A stretch of 64,000 nt of DNA from Mycolicibacterium frederiksbergense (GCF_012223425.1 NZ_CP038799.1:3332249-3396248); one strand, 5' to 3'; shown: positions 1 through 8,208, numbered from the stretch's first letter. Program-made: numbers and translations. Notes: generated by a model from the letters alone, not told the origin.

Positions 1-187
1 TGAGCAGCAGATCGCGGTAGTCGGCGACCGCGGGCGCAGCGCTGGCCGAGGTGGTGGTGGAGCTGGCGGTGAACGCCGGCAGCGTCGGTGCCGGCGCGCT
101 GGTGGCGCCACCCGGTTCGGTGGGCGCACAGGCGCTGACGGTGACGACGAGCAGGGCGGCGGCGGCAAAGTGTGATCGGGACAACAT
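1..187 (-). CDS. Lipoprotein, N-terminal part (runs off window start)
   Basis: The reverse frame from ATG at 187 stays open to base 1. It encodes a short basic N-terminus, a hydrophobic stretch and the lipobox V-S-A-C (Cys20). A Pro/Ala/Ser/Thr-rich linker follows, then VADYRDLLL at the edge. This is a typical mycobacterial lipoprotein with an extended linker. It lies downstream of the ltp3 operon, where M. tuberculosis has Rv3524, but the domain that would settle its function is outside the window. Confident as a lipoprotein start, not as a named family. Confidence 0.7.
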   Translation of the reverse strand, partial: MLSRSHFAAAALLVVTVSACAPTEPGGATSAPAPTLPAFTASSTTTSASAAPAVADYRDLLL

Positions 188-258
188 GTATGGGAAACTC
201 AACAGCTCTTTTGGGTGTGCGGAATGAAATCGCCTACCACGGTACGCGACTCGGTCTG

Positions 259-660
259 TCACACCGGCTGCGCGCTGGCTGCCGCCTTCTCCAACTCCCA
301 GTACGCCCGCAGTGCCGCGATCTTGCCGTCGGCGTCCACCCGGTAGGTGAACACGCCCTCGGCGATCACTCGGTAGCCGCTCGAGACGATCACGATGTGT
401 CCCGTGTTGGCTTCCTCGTCGCCGCACACGTAGGTCTTGTCGAAGTGGAACTCCAGCCGACTCGGTGCGATCGCCATGTCGAAGAACTTCGCGATCGCCT
501 CCTTGCCGCGGTGCCCCTTGCCCTCCGGGTCGAAATGCGACGGGCCGATCGGGTCCTCGACGACCGCGTCCTCGGCGAACAGGTCGAGCCAGGCCTGCTT
601 GTCGCGGGCGACGGCCGCTTCCCTCGACCGTCGGCCCGCCAGGGTCACCGGGGCGGTCAT
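259..660 (-). CDS. SnoaL/ketosteroid-isomerase-like (NTF2 fold) protein
   Basis: A 133-residue protein of the SnoaL/NTF2-like fold. Visible motifs are AWLDLFAEDAVVEDPIG near the N-terminus, then GHRGKEAIAKFF and GVFTYRVDADGKI. These are shared with the KSI-like protein at 63089-63517. The ATG at 660 overlaps the ltp3 stop in TGATG, so it is translationally coupled as last gene of the DUF35-ltp4-ltp3 operon; an upstream in-frame start would lie inside ltp3. Members bind or isomerise steroids and other small hydrophobic ligands. A role with steroid-CoA intermediates is inferred from context; no catalytic activity can be assigned. Confidence 0.85.
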   Translation of the reverse strand: MTAPVTLAGRRSREAAVARDKQAWLDLFAEDAVVEDPIGPSHFDPEGKGHRGKEAIAKFFDMAIAPSRLEFHFDKTYVCGDEEANTGHIVIVSSGYRVIAEGVFTYRVDADGKIAALRAYWELEKAAASAQPV

Positions 661-1853
661 CAGGACTTGGCGGCCGGTTTGTCGCTGGAGACGACCCACA
701 TCGAGTAGTACTGTGCGCCACCGCCGTAGGCGTGGCCGAGGGCCTTGCGTGCGCCGGGGACCTGGTGGTCACCGGCCTTGCCCATCACCTGGATGGCCGA
801 CTCGGCGAAGCGGATCATGCCGGAGGCGCCGATCGGGTTCGAGGACAGCACGCCACCGGAGGCGTTGAACGGAATCCGCCCGCCGATCGCGGTCTCACCG
901 GCCTCGGTGAGTTTCCAGCCCTCGCCCTCGGCGGCGAAACCGAGGCTCTCCAGCCACATCGGCTCATACCAGGAGAACGGGACGTAGACCTCGGCGGCGT
1001 CGATCTCGTCGATGGGTGAGGTGATCCCGGCGTCCCGCCACAGCGCGGCCGCGGCATCGCGGCTGGCCTGCGGGTTCACCTGATCGCGACCGGCGTAGGC
1101 CAGTGGTTCGGTGCGCAGCGCGGTGGCGTGGATCCAGGCGACCGGGTTCCCGTTGGCCAGATGCGCTTCCGCCGCTTCCTCGTTGCCGATCACCATGGCC
1201 GCCGCACCGTCGGACGACGGGCAGGTCTCGTCATAGCGGATCGGATCCCACAGCATGGGGGAGGCCATCACCTTCTCCAGGGTGATGTCCGGCTGGTGCA
1301 GATGGGCCAGCGGGTTCTTCGCGCCGTTGAGCCGGTCCTTGACCGCCACGATGGCGCCGATGTGATCGGGGGCGCCGGAGCGCCGGATGTACGCGCGGAT
1401 GTGCGGAGCGAAGTACCCGCCCGCGCCGGCACCGACCGGTTTGGTGAACGGCACCGGAATGCTCAACGCCCACATGGCATTCGATTCCGACTGCTTCTCC
1501 CACGCCATCGTCAGCACGCGCTTGTACTTGCCCGACTGCACCAGGCTGGCCGCCACGATCGCGGTCGAGCCACCCACCGAACCGGCGGTGTGCACCCGGA
1601 TCAGCGGCTTGTTCGTCGCACCGGTGGCATCGGCCATGAACAGCTCGGGCATCATCACGCCCTCGAAGAAGTCGGGCGCCTTACCGACGACCACGGCGTC
1701 GATATCGTCGAATGTCGACCCGGAGTCCGCCAGGGCCCGGTCGATCGCCTCGCGCACGAGGCCGTTCATCGACACGTCATGGCGCTTGGCGACGTACTTG
1801 GTCTGCCCGGTTCCCAGAACCGCGGCCAAGTTCTTTTGGGGTGAACCAGCCAT
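660..1853 (-). CDS. ltp3: Thiolase-like lipid-transfer protein / steroid-CoA aldol-lyase Ltp3
   Basis: A 397-residue thiolase-superfamily protein of the SCP-x/Ltp type, closest in context to Rv3523. In Rhodococcus, ltp3 and ltp4 are needed for C24-branched sterol side-chain degradation and are proposed to be aldol-lyases. At the site of the thiolase nucleophile the protein reads RVHTAGSVGGS, with Ala90 where a thiolase has Cys, so thiolysis is unlikely. The C-terminal glycine-rich loop HAYGGGAQYYSMWVV is kept. The start is ATG 1853, preceded by a GGAAGGGAAG ribosome site and 4 nt after the ltp4 stop. It probably works with Ltp4 and the DUF35 protein. Confidence 0.88.
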   Translation of the reverse strand: MAGSPQKNLAAVLGTGQTKYVAKRHDVSMNGLVREAIDRALADSGSTFDDIDAVVVGKAPDFFEGVMMPELFMADATGATNKPLIRVHTAGSVGGSTAIVAASLVQSGKYKRVLTMAWEKQSESNAMWALSIPVPFTKPVGAGAGGYFAPHIRAYIRRSGAPDHIGAIVAVKDRLNGAKNPLAHLHQPDITLEKVMASPMLWDPIRYDETCPSSDGAAAMVIGNEEAAEAHLANGNPVAWIHATALRTEPLAYAGRDQVNPQASRDAAAALWRDAGITSPIDEIDAAEVYVPFSWYEPMWLESLGFAAEGEGWKLTEAGETAIGGRIPFNASGGVLSSNPIGASGMIRFAESAIQVMGKAGDHQVPGARKALGHAYGGGAQYYSMWVVSSDKPAAKS

Positions 1854-1857
1854 TTCG

Positions 1858-2913
1858 CTACTTCCCTTCCAGCACGGCGACGAGATTTTGTTGCAGCGCA
1901 GGGCCGCTGGTGGCGTGCGCCAGTACGCGTTGGGCGGAGCCATCGAAGATGTGCTGTGCGGCGAAGCCGATGCGCTCCAGCCCGGCGGAGAACATCGGGT
2001 TGGCGGCCAGTGCGCCACCGGAGGGGTTGACCTTGGTCGATGCCCCCAGCCCGATCGCCTCGGTGAGGATCAGCTGCTGGTGGGTGAACGGCGCATAAAT
2101 CTCGGCGACGTCGATCGAACCGGTGTCGCCTCCTGCGGCCGCCTTGGCCGACGCCGCCGTCGACGGTGAGGTCGTCAGATCGCGGGCACCCAGGATCGGC
2201 GTCTCGATGCGGTGCTCGATTCCGGTGATCCAGGCCGGGTTCTCCCGCAGTGCGCGGGCCCTGTCGCCGGCGGCCAGCACGATCGCGGACGCTCCATCGG
2301 TGATCGGCGCGATGTCATGGCGGCGCAGCGGGTCGGCGAAGTAAGGCCGGGACAGCAACTCGTCGATGCTGCCGGTGACCTCTTCCCGGTCGGTGCGGCC
2401 GGCGGCGGCATAGGAATCCAGTGCCACCTGAGCCATCTGCTCGGCGGTCCAGGTGCCGGCGTCCAGGCCGGCGCGGGCCTGCAGGCCGGCCATCGACACC
2501 GAGTCCGGCCACAGCGGCGCCACGGTGTACGGGTCGGTCTGCATGGCGAGCACGCGGCGCAGGGTGCCCGCCGAGGACTTGCCGAAGCCGTAGACCAGCG
2601 CGGTCTCGACCTGGCCGGTCAGCAACTTGATATAGGCCTCATACAGCGCCCAGGCGGCATCCATCTCGACATGCGATTCGTTGATCGGCGGGATTGCACC
2701 GATCGAGTCGATGGCCGAGATGAACGAGAAGGCGCGGCCGGCAAGATAATCCGAGGATCCCGAGCACCAGAAGCCGATATCGGTCTGCTTGAGGCCGAGT
2801 TCGGTGTAGAGCTGGTGGAAGCACGGCATCAGCATCTCGACGCCGTTGGTGGTGCCGTCGGTGCGGCGGACGTGGGGCGCGTGTGCGAAGCCCACCACTG
2901 CGATTTCAGTCAT
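1858..2913 (-). CDS. ltp4: Thiolase-like lipid-transfer protein / steroid-CoA aldol-lyase Ltp4
   Basis: A 351-residue thiolase-fold protein (MTEIAVVGFAHAPH start), matching Rv3522 by context. The segment equivalent to the thiolase active-site loop reads ESHVEMDAAWALYEA with no cysteine. The C-terminal part keeps AEIYAPFTHQQLILTEAIGLG and NPSGGALAANPMFSAGLERI, typical of SCP-x enzymes. The start at 2913 follows an AAAGGGC ribosome site, 13 nt after the DUF35 stop. Expected role, with Ltp3: retro-aldol release of a short acyl-CoA from a C24-branched sterol side chain (inference from family and Rhodococcus genetics). Confidence 0.87.
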   Translation of the reverse strand: MTEIAVVGFAHAPHVRRTDGTTNGVEMLMPCFHQLYTELGLKQTDIGFWCSGSSDYLAGRAFSFISAIDSIGAIPPINESHVEMDAAWALYEAYIKLLTGQVETALVYGFGKSSAGTLRRVLAMQTDPYTVAPLWPDSVSMAGLQARAGLDAGTWTAEQMAQVALDSYAAAGRTDREEVTGSIDELLSRPYFADPLRRHDIAPITDGASAIVLAAGDRARALRENPAWITGIEHRIETPILGARDLTTSPSTAASAKAAAGGDTGSIDVAEIYAPFTHQQLILTEAIGLGASTKVNPSGGALAANPMFSAGLERIGFAAQHIFDGSAQRVLAHATSGPALQQNLVAVLEGK

Positions 2914-2926
2914 CAGTTCGGGCCCT

Positions 2927-3928
2927 TTACAGGTGGTGCTTGTAGGTGTCGTAGTCGGCGTCGGGTTCGCCGGTGGGCTTGAAGTAGTCGATGTTGTCGA
3001 TGCCCAGGCCCCATTCCTCACGCGGCTTCCACACCGCCTGCACCCGCATGCCCATCCGCACATCGGCCGGGTCGATCTCGACGACCAGGTGCAGGAAGGG
3101 GATGTCGGCGCCGTCGAGCAACACATAGGCCGCCACATAGGGGGGCTTGATGCGCTGCCCGGGGAACGGGATGTTGATGATCGCGAAGGTGGTGACCGTG
3201 CCGACGTCGGGCAGCTCGAGGAACTCGTCGAGCGCCAAACCGGTTGCGGGATCGGCTTCCTTTGGCGGGAAGTAGACCTTGCCGGGCTTGCCGTCGCGCC
3301 CGCTCCTGGTGCGGCCGCCGAGTAGCTTGCCCTCCTCGAGCGCCTTCAGGAAGGTGGTCTCGGGCAGCGACGCGGTGTGCTGGATCTCGATGAAGCTGGG
3401 TGTCACCTGCACGGTGACCGGGTCGCGGTCATCGGGCTGTCCCTCGGGCTCGGCGTCCTCCCCGGGCACGAACCAGGCGATATCGGTGATCGCGCCGACC
3501 GGCTCGTCGACCCAGTGCGCGTGCACCCGGTCGCTGGTCTTGATGGAGCCCTCCGGGGCGTCCACCGCGTGCAGCAACGGGGTGTCCGCCCCGTCGAGTT
3601 TGATCAGTGCCCAGGCGAATGGCCGGTCCAGCGGCTGGCCCTCCAGTGGCGCGGGCTGCCAGGTCCAGGACAGCACGGTGCCGACGGCGCTGACGGGCAC
3701 GACCTCGGTCAGGGCCTCGTAGGTCACCGGGTCATACTCAGCGGGTGGTACGTGCACCCGGCCATCCGAACCGCGCACGCCGACGATGCGTCGCATCCGC
3801 AGTGCGGTGAAGAACTGGGATAGGAGTGGTCCGACTGAACGGGTGTAGTCGAATGAGAGTTTCAACGGCGCCGAGAGGGGCCGCTCATGCTCGTCGATCT
3901 GCACCGGGCTGCTTTGGCCTGTGGTCAC
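2927..3928 (-). CDS. Tandem DUF35 (OB-fold) protein, partner of Ltp3/Ltp4
   Basis: A 333-residue protein with two DUF35-type halves, about residues 25-170 and 195-333. Each has an N-terminal helix plus a loop ending in VPPAEYDP or FPPKEADP, then an OB-fold ending in a DGAD-PxLHxVD/E stretch. DUF35 proteins are obligate partners of thiolase-like Ltp aldolases (for example ChsH2 with Ltp2). The whole chain contains no cysteine, so the rubredoxin-like zinc ribbon seen in many DUF35 proteins is absent from both halves. GTG 3928 is chosen because the nearby ATG at 3933 is out of frame and longer starts would run into the divergent promoter. First gene of the operon, 10 bases from a KstR-type site. 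Context matches Rv3521. Confidence 0.82.
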   Translation of the reverse strand: MTTGQSSPVQIDEHERPLSAPLKLSFDYTRSVGPLLSQFFTALRMRRIVGVRGSDGRVHVPPAEYDPVTYEALTEVVPVSAVGTVLSWTWQPAPLEGQPLDRPFAWALIKLDGADTPLLHAVDAPEGSIKTSDRVHAHWVDEPVGAITDIAWFVPGEDAEPEGQPDDRDPVTVQVTPSFIEIQHTASLPETTFLKALEEGKLLGGRTRSGRDGKPGKVYFPPKEADPATGLALDEFLELPDVGTVTTFAIINIPFPGQRIKPPYVAAYVLLDGADIPFLHLVVEIDPADVRMGMRVQAVWKPREEWGLGIDNIDYFKPTGEPDADYDTYKHHL

Positions 3929-3937
3929 GGCATCGAG

Positions 3938-3951
3938 TAGAACAGGTTCTA
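3938..3951. promoter_or_regulatory. KstR-type operator
   Basis: TAGAACAGGTTCTA fits the published KstR consensus TnnAACnnGTTnnA at every fixed position. It lies in the 68-bp gap between the DUF35-ltp4-ltp3 operon (reverse) and the F420-type gene (forward), so KstR could repress both. Confidence 0.85.
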
Positions 3952-3996
3952 AGAATGGTTTCAAGCCATCGTAGGAATGCCAGAGAGGCGAGGTAA

Positions 3997-5028
3997 ATGA
4001 AACTGGGTTTGCAGCTCGGATACTGGGGCGCAAAGCCGCCGACCGACCACGCCGAACTCGTCGCCACGGCTGAGGCCGAGGGCTTCGACACCGTCTTCAC
4101 CGCGGAGGCGTGGGGCTCGGATGCCTACACGCCGCTGGCCTGGTGGGGACGTGAGACCACGCGCATGCGGCTGGGCACCTCGGTCCTGCAGCTCTCGGCC
4201 CGCACGCCCACGGCGCTCGCCATGGCCGCGCTGACGCTCGATCATCTCTCCGGCGGGCGGCACATCGTCGGCCTCGGTGTCTCCGGGCCACAGGTGGTCG
4301 AGGGCTGGTACGGCGCGAAGTTCCCCAAGCCGCTGGCCCGCACCCGCGAATACATCGACATCCTGCGCCAGGTCTGGGCCCGCGAGGCGCCGGTGCGCAG
4401 CGACGGCCCGCACTATCCGCTGCCGCTGACCGGCGAGGGCACCACCGGACTGGGCAAGAACCTCAAGCCGATCACCCACCCGTTGCGCGCCGACATCCCG
4501 GTGATGCTGGGCGCCGAGGGTCCCAAGAACGTGGCGCTGGCCGCCGAGATCGCCGACGGCTGGCTGCCGATCTTCTACTCACCGCGCATCGCCGGCATGT
4601 ACAACGAGTGGCTCGACGAGGGTTTCGCCCGCCCCGGCGCGCGCCGCACCCGCGAAACCTTCGAGATCTGCGCGACCGCGCAGGTCGTCGTCACCGACGA
4701 CCGCCCGGCCATCATGGAGCTGATGAAGCCGCACCTGGCGCTCTATATGGGCGGCATGGGCGCCGAGGACACCAACTTCCATGCCGACGTGTACCGCCGG
4801 ATGGGCTACGCCGAGGTCGTCGACGATGTGACGAAGCTGTTCCGTACCGATCGAAAGGACGAGGCTGCCAAGGTAATCCCCGACGAGCTCGTGGACGACT
4901 CGGCGATCGTCGGCAACCTCGACTACGTGAAGGAGCAGATCGTCGCGTGGGAGGCCGCCGGGGTGACGATGATGGTCGTCGGTGCCCGTTCCAGCGAGCA
5001 GATCAAGGATCTCGCCGCGCTGGTGTAG
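3997..5028 (+). CDS. F420-dependent LLM-class oxidoreductase
   Basis: A 343-residue TIM-barrel protein of the luciferase-like monooxygenase family. It shows MKLGLQLGYWG at the N-terminus, DTVFTAEAWGSDAYTPLAW, LGTSVLQLSARTPTALAM and HLSGGRHIVGLGVSGPQVVEGWYG, typical of the F420-dependent subgroup. The context matches Rv3520c. The start is ATG 3997 with a GAGGCGAGG ribosome site. It probably uses reduced or oxidised F420 on a sterol intermediate; substrate unknown. Divergent from the ltp operon across a KstR-type site. Confidence 0.9.
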   Translation: MKLGLQLGYWGAKPPTDHAELVATAEAEGFDTVFTAEAWGSDAYTPLAWWGRETTRMRLGTSVLQLSARTPTALAMAALTLDHLSGGRHIVGLGVSGPQVVEGWYGAKFPKPLARTREYIDILRQVWAREAPVRSDGPHYPLPLTGEGTTGLGKNLKPITHPLRADIPVMLGAEGPKNVALAAEIADGWLPIFYSPRIAGMYNEWLDEGFARPGARRTRETFEICATAQVVVTDDRPAIMELMKPHLALYMGGMGAEDTNFHADVYRRMGYAEVVDDVTKLFRTDRKDEAAKVIPDELVDDSAIVGNLDYVKEQIVAWEAAGVTMMVVGARSSEQIKDLAALV

Positions 5029-5037
5029 CTCGCCGAC

Positions 5038-5062
5038 TAGACACTTCCTTGCAATGTGTCTA
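5038..5062. promoter_or_regulatory. Perfect inverted repeat TAGACAC-N11-GTGTCTA (putative operator)
   Basis: Two 7-bp arms, 5038-5044 and 5056-5062, are exact reverse complements with an 11-nt spacer. They sit in the 57-bp gap before the acetoacetate-decarboxylase-like gene and cyp142, immediately upstream of a -10-like TAGATT at 5073-5078 and centred near -35. Placement suggests a dimeric repressor or activator site rather than a terminator, since no T-tract follows. It does not resemble the KstR consensus. Confidence 0.5.
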
Positions 5063-5072
5063 CTGCGCGCTC

Positions 5073-5078
5073 TAGATT
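5073..5078 (+). promoter_or_regulatory. -10 box for leaderless transcript
   Basis: TAGATT fits the mycobacterial TANNNT -10 pattern and ends 7 nt before GTG 5086. This implies transcription starting at, or within a base or two of, the start codon. No Shine-Dalgarno sequence precedes this GTG, consistent with a leaderless mRNA for the downstream pair. Confidence 0.5.
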
Positions 5079-5085
5079 GGGGCGC

Positions 5086-5814
5086 GTGACCCACGCCACA
5101 TCGCAATACGTGATCGCGGGTGAAACCGTGACGATGCCCGTGCAGATCCGCCGGGCCACCCAGCACATGGCCATGTTCTCCGTCGACGCCGATGCCGCGC
5201 AGCGGATGATCGACTACAGCGGACTGCAGGTGTGCCGGTACCGGCGCCGGCGCGCCATGGTGATCCTGATGTTGATGCACTACGTCGACGGGGACCTCGG
5301 CCCGTACCTGGAGTACGGCACCAACGTGATGGTGAACCCACCGGGATCCACGGCATCGGGTCTGCGCGGGCTGGGGCAGGCGGCGGCGTTCATCCACCAC
5401 CTGCCGGTGGACGGTGCGTTCACCATGGAGGCGGGCCGCCATATATGGGGCTACCCGAAAGTCATGGCGGACTTCACTGTTCGATCGGGCCATAGCTTCG
5501 GCTTCGATGTCAGCGTCGGCGGCCGGCACGCGGTGAGCATGGAGTTCGGCACGGGGCTGGCGGTGCCCGCGGCGTTCACGTCGAAACCGCAGGTGCATCC
5601 GACCTACTCACATCTGGACGGCGTCACCCGCGAAACCGCGGGGGAGATGCGGCTTTCGGGTGTGCGCTACCGGCCCGGGGGCGTGTCCGTGCGCCTCGGC
5701 GGCCATCCGATCGGACGCGAACTCGCTGCGCTCGGATTGCCCAAACGCGCGCTGGTCTCGAGCTCGGCGGAGAACGTACAGATGACATTCGGCGATGCCA
5801 AGGAGATTGCATGA
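5086..5814 (+). CDS. Acetoacetate-decarboxylase-like protein
   Basis: A 242-residue protein of the acetoacetate decarboxylase (ADC) superfamily. Fold markers include YLEYGTNVMVNPP, FTMEAGRHIWGYPKVMADF and the C-terminal VRLGGHPIGRELAALGLP. In the sterol cluster the equivalent M. tuberculosis gene is Rv3519, of unknown role. GTG 5086 is chosen from the leaderless promoter geometry. The 3' end overlaps cyp142 by 4 nt (ATGA), so the two are coupled. Whether a Schiff-base lysine is present cannot be judged without alignment; function in sterol breakdown is inferred from position. Confidence 0.82.
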   Translation: MTHATSQYVIAGETVTMPVQIRRATQHMAMFSVDADAAQRMIDYSGLQVCRYRRRRAMVILMLMHYVDGDLGPYLEYGTNVMVNPPGSTASGLRGLGQAAAFIHHLPVDGAFTMEAGRHIWGYPKVMADFTVRSGHSFGFDVSVGGRHAVSMEFGTGLAVPAAFTSKPQVHPTYSHLDGVTRETAGEMRLSGVRYRPGGVSVRLGGHPIGRELAALGLPKRALVSSSAENVQMTFGDAKEIA

Positions 5815-7037
5815 CAGGGGTTCTGACGGGTCCGTCCACGAAAGCACGGCCTGATGTGGATCTGGCCGACGGCCGGTTCTACGCCGACGGCACCACCGCG
5901 CGCGAGGCCTACCGCTGGATGCGGGCCAACGAACCGGTGTTCCGTGACCGTAATGGGCAGGCCGCCGCGGCCAGTCATGCCGCGCTGCTCGATGCCGAGC
6001 GCAATCCCGAGCTGTTCTCCAGCGCCGGTGGGATCCGCCCCGACCAGCCCGGCATGCCGTACATGATCGACATGGACGACCCCGCACATCTGTTGCGGCG
6101 CAAGCTGGTCAACGCCGGGTTCACCCGCAAGCGGGTGATGGACAAGCTGCCCTCCATCGGCAACCTGTGCGACACCCTGATCGACGCGGTGTGTGAGAAG
6201 GGTGAATGCGATTTCGTCCGCGATATCGCCGCCCCGCTGCCGATGGCGGTGATCGGTGACATGCTCGGGGTGGCACCCCAGGAGCGGGACCTGCTGCTCA
6301 AGTGGTCCGACGACCTGGTGTGCGGGCTGAGCTCGCACGTCGATGAGGACACCATCAAGCTGCTGATGGACACCTTTGCCGCCTACACCGCGTTCACCAT
6401 GGACGTGATCGGCAAGCGGCGCGCCGAACCGACCGACGACCTGTTCTCGATCCTGGTCAACTCCGAGGTCGAGGGCTCCCGGATGGAGGACGCCGAGATC
6501 GTCATGGAGACGCTGCTGATCCTCATCGGCGGTGACGAGACGACCCGGCACACGCTCTCCGGTGGCACCGAACAGATTCTGCGCCATCGTGATCAGTGGA
6601 ATCAGCTCACCGCCGATGCCGAGAAGCTGCCGATGGCGATCGAGGAAATGCTGCGCTGGACCTCGCCGGTGAAGAACATGTGCCGCACCCTCACCGCGGA
6701 CACCGAATTCCACGGCACCCAGTTGCGCAAGGACGAGAAGATCATGTTGATGTTCGAGGCCGCGAACTTCGACGAGGAGGTGTTCGGTGACCCGGAGAAC
6801 TTCCGGATCGACCGAAACCCGAACAACCACCTCGCCTTCGGCTTCGGCACGCACTTCTGCATGGGGAACCAGCTGGCGCGCCTGGAGCTGAAGATCATGC
6901 TGACCAAGGTGTTGCAGCGGCTGCCGGACCTGCGGCTGGCCGACGAGAACAAGCTGGGGCTACGACCTGCGAACTTCGTCAGCGGGCTGGAGTCCATGCC
7001 GGTGGTGTTCACCCCGACGAAACCGGTTCGGGCTTAA
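5811..7037 (+). CDS. cyp142: Cytochrome P450 Cyp142 (sterol C26/27 side-chain oxidase)
   Basis: A 408-residue P450. The I-helix reads GGDETTRH (240-247), the ExxR motif is E279-M-L-R282, and the haem loop is FGFGTHFCMG with Cys350 as thiolate ligand. Sequence and position match Rv3518c. Cyp142 enzymes oxidise the terminal methyl of cholesterol or cholestenone to alcohol, aldehyde and acid, which feeds CoA ligation by FadD19/FadD17. Electrons need a ferredoxin; fdxD at 27114 is a candidate. Start ATG 5811 overlaps the preceding stop. The 3' end overlaps the convergent marR stop by 4 bp. Confidence 0.93.
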   Translation: MTGVLTGPSTKARPDVDLADGRFYADGTTAREAYRWMRANEPVFRDRNGQAAAASHAALLDAERNPELFSSAGGIRPDQPGMPYMIDMDDPAHLLRRKLVNAGFTRKRVMDKLPSIGNLCDTLIDAVCEKGECDFVRDIAAPLPMAVIGDMLGVAPQERDLLLKWSDDLVCGLSSHVDEDTIKLLMDTFAAYTAFTMDVIGKRRAEPTDDLFSILVNSEVEGSRMEDAEIVMETLLILIGGDETTRHTLSGGTEQILRHRDQWNQLTADAEKLPMAIEEMLRWTSPVKNMCRTLTADTEFHGTQLRKDEKIMLMFEAANFDEEVFGDPENFRIDRNPNNHLAFGFGTHFCMGNQLARLELKIMLTKVLQRLPDLRLADENKLGLRPANFVSGLESMPVVFTPTKPVRA

Positions 7038-7519
7038 CAGTTCTCATCCGCGGCACCGGAGCATCCGAGCTCCGGTGACCCGTGGGCGTCGGCAGTGGCC
7101 GACGCGGCCCGCTGCAGCAGTCCGTACAACGCGGTCTGTTCCTCGCTGTCCATTTCCGCGAACAGTCGATGCTCCAGGCGGGCCAGCGCGTGCTCGACCT
7201 CGGCCAGTCGCTGTGCGCCCGCCGGCGTCAGCACGACGGTGTGGCGCCGGCGGTCCTGCGGTGACCGGCGACGCTCGATCAGCCCGGCCGATTCGAGTTC
7301 GTTGAGCAGTGCCACCACATTGGTCGGATCGATGCCGAGGCTCGCGGCGAGTGCGGTCTGGCTGTGTTCGCCGAAGTCGCGCAACAGGGTAAGTCCGATC
7401 ACGTGGCGGGGGCGCAGATCGAACGCGGCGAGTTCGGACTCAGCGGCACCACGCAACCTGCGGGCGAGCAGGTCCAGTAACGGTCCCAGTAGCCGGTCGT
7501 GCACCGGACTGTCACTCAT
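7034..7519 (-). CDS. MarR-family transcriptional regulator
   Basis: A 161-residue winged-helix regulator. HTH region: HSQTALAASLGIDPTNVVALLNELESAGLIERRR; wing: SPQDRRRHTVVLTPAG. The start MSDSPVHDR at 7519 is preferred to a longer frame that would cross the intergenic palindrome. It is divergent from an AzoR-like reductase across an 83-bp AT-rich gap holding a good dimer site, the usual layout of a redox- or quinone-sensing MarR controlling its reductase. Effector unknown. Not seen in the equivalent stretch of the M. tuberculosis sterol cluster. Confidence 0.9.
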   Translation of the reverse strand: MSDSPVHDRLLGPLLDLLARRLRGAAESELAAFDLRPRHVIGLTLLRDFGEHSQTALAASLGIDPTNVVALLNELESAGLIERRRSPQDRRRHTVVLTPAGAQRLAEVEHALARLEHRLFAEMDSEEQTALYGLLQRAASATADAHGSPELGCSGAADENC

Positions 7520-7560
7520 CCGGGCAAGAGTACGGGAATGAACCAATCGATCCCGTAGTA

Positions 7561-7588
7561 TAGATAATTTGTACTTCACAAACTATAT
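7561..7588. promoter_or_regulatory. Putative MarR operator (imperfect palindrome)
   Basis: TAGATAATTTGT (7561-7572), spacer ACTTC, ACAAACTATAT (7578-7588). The arms are reverse complements apart from two mismatches over 11 positions, in a markedly AT-rich patch. It lies just before the AAGGGA ribosome site of the reductase gene and between two divergent promoters, as expected for MarR autoregulation. Confidence 0.6.
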
Positions 7589-7602
7589 GTAAGGGATCAG
7601 CC

Positions 7603-8187
7603 ATGCCGCACTTGCTTCACCTCGACTCGTCGGTCCAGGAGGACCGTTCGGTCAGCCGCCGTCTCACCGCACGCGCCGCAGATCGCTGGCGCGCCGCCCA
7701 CCCGGCCGGAACGGCGACCTACCGTGACCTCTTCGCGGACCCGCTGCCCCACCTGGACCCGCGCACCTCGGCAACCCTGAGCGCGACACTGATCGACGAG
7801 GTCAAGGCGGCCGACACCGTCATCCTCGGCCTGCCGCTCTACAACTTCGGCCCGCCGAGCACCGTCAAGGCGTGGGTCGATCACATCGTCGCGGTCGGCC
7901 TCTCGGTCGACGAGAACACCGGTGCCGGCCTGCTCGGCGACACCGACCTGGTGGCCATCGAAACCCGCGGCGGCGGTTACGGGCCCGGCACCCCGCGCGA
8001 GGGCTGGGATCACGCGCAGTCCTGGCTGACCCACGGCGTGTCCCTCACGGGTTTGCAGCCCCGTTTCGTCGTCGTCGAACTCACCATGGCCGAGACGAAT
8101 CCTGCGATGGCCGATCTGCGCGGGCCGGCCGCGCAGAGCCTGGCGGACGGGCAGGAACAGATCGACCGGCTCTGGGAGCCGCGGTAG
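7603..8187 (+). CDS. FMN-dependent NADH-azoreductase/quinone reductase (AzoR-like)
   Basis: A 194-residue flavodoxin-fold reductase. It has the AzoR signature LPLYNFGPPSTVKAWVDHI and a second FMN loop TRGGGYGPGTPREGWDHAQSWL. Family members use FMN and NAD(P)H for two-electron reduction of quinones and azo compounds, a detoxifying role that avoids semiquinones. ATG 7603 follows AAGGGA with good spacing. Probably repressed by the divergent MarR. Confidence 0.88.
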   Translation: MPHLLHLDSSVQEDRSVSRRLTARAADRWRAAHPAGTATYRDLFADPLPHLDPRTSATLSATLIDEVKAADTVILGLPLYNFGPPSTVKAWVDHIVAVGLSVDENTGAGLLGDTDLVAIETRGGGYGPGTPREGWDHAQSWLTHGVSLTGLQPRFVVVELTMAETNPAMADLRGPAAQSLADGQEQIDRLWEPR

Positions 8188-8202
8188 GGCGCGCGGGTGT
8201 CG

Positions 8203-8208
8203 TACCTT
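8203..8208 (+). promoter_or_regulatory. -10 box for the response regulator gene
   Basis: TACCTT matches TANNNT and ends 7 nt before ATG 8216. No ribosome site is present, so a leaderless transcript starting at the ATG is likely. Confidence 0.45.

Noticed and set aside
3931-3933. ATG as start of the DUF35 gene
   Set aside because: It is in another reading frame that stops at once; GTG 3928 is in frame.
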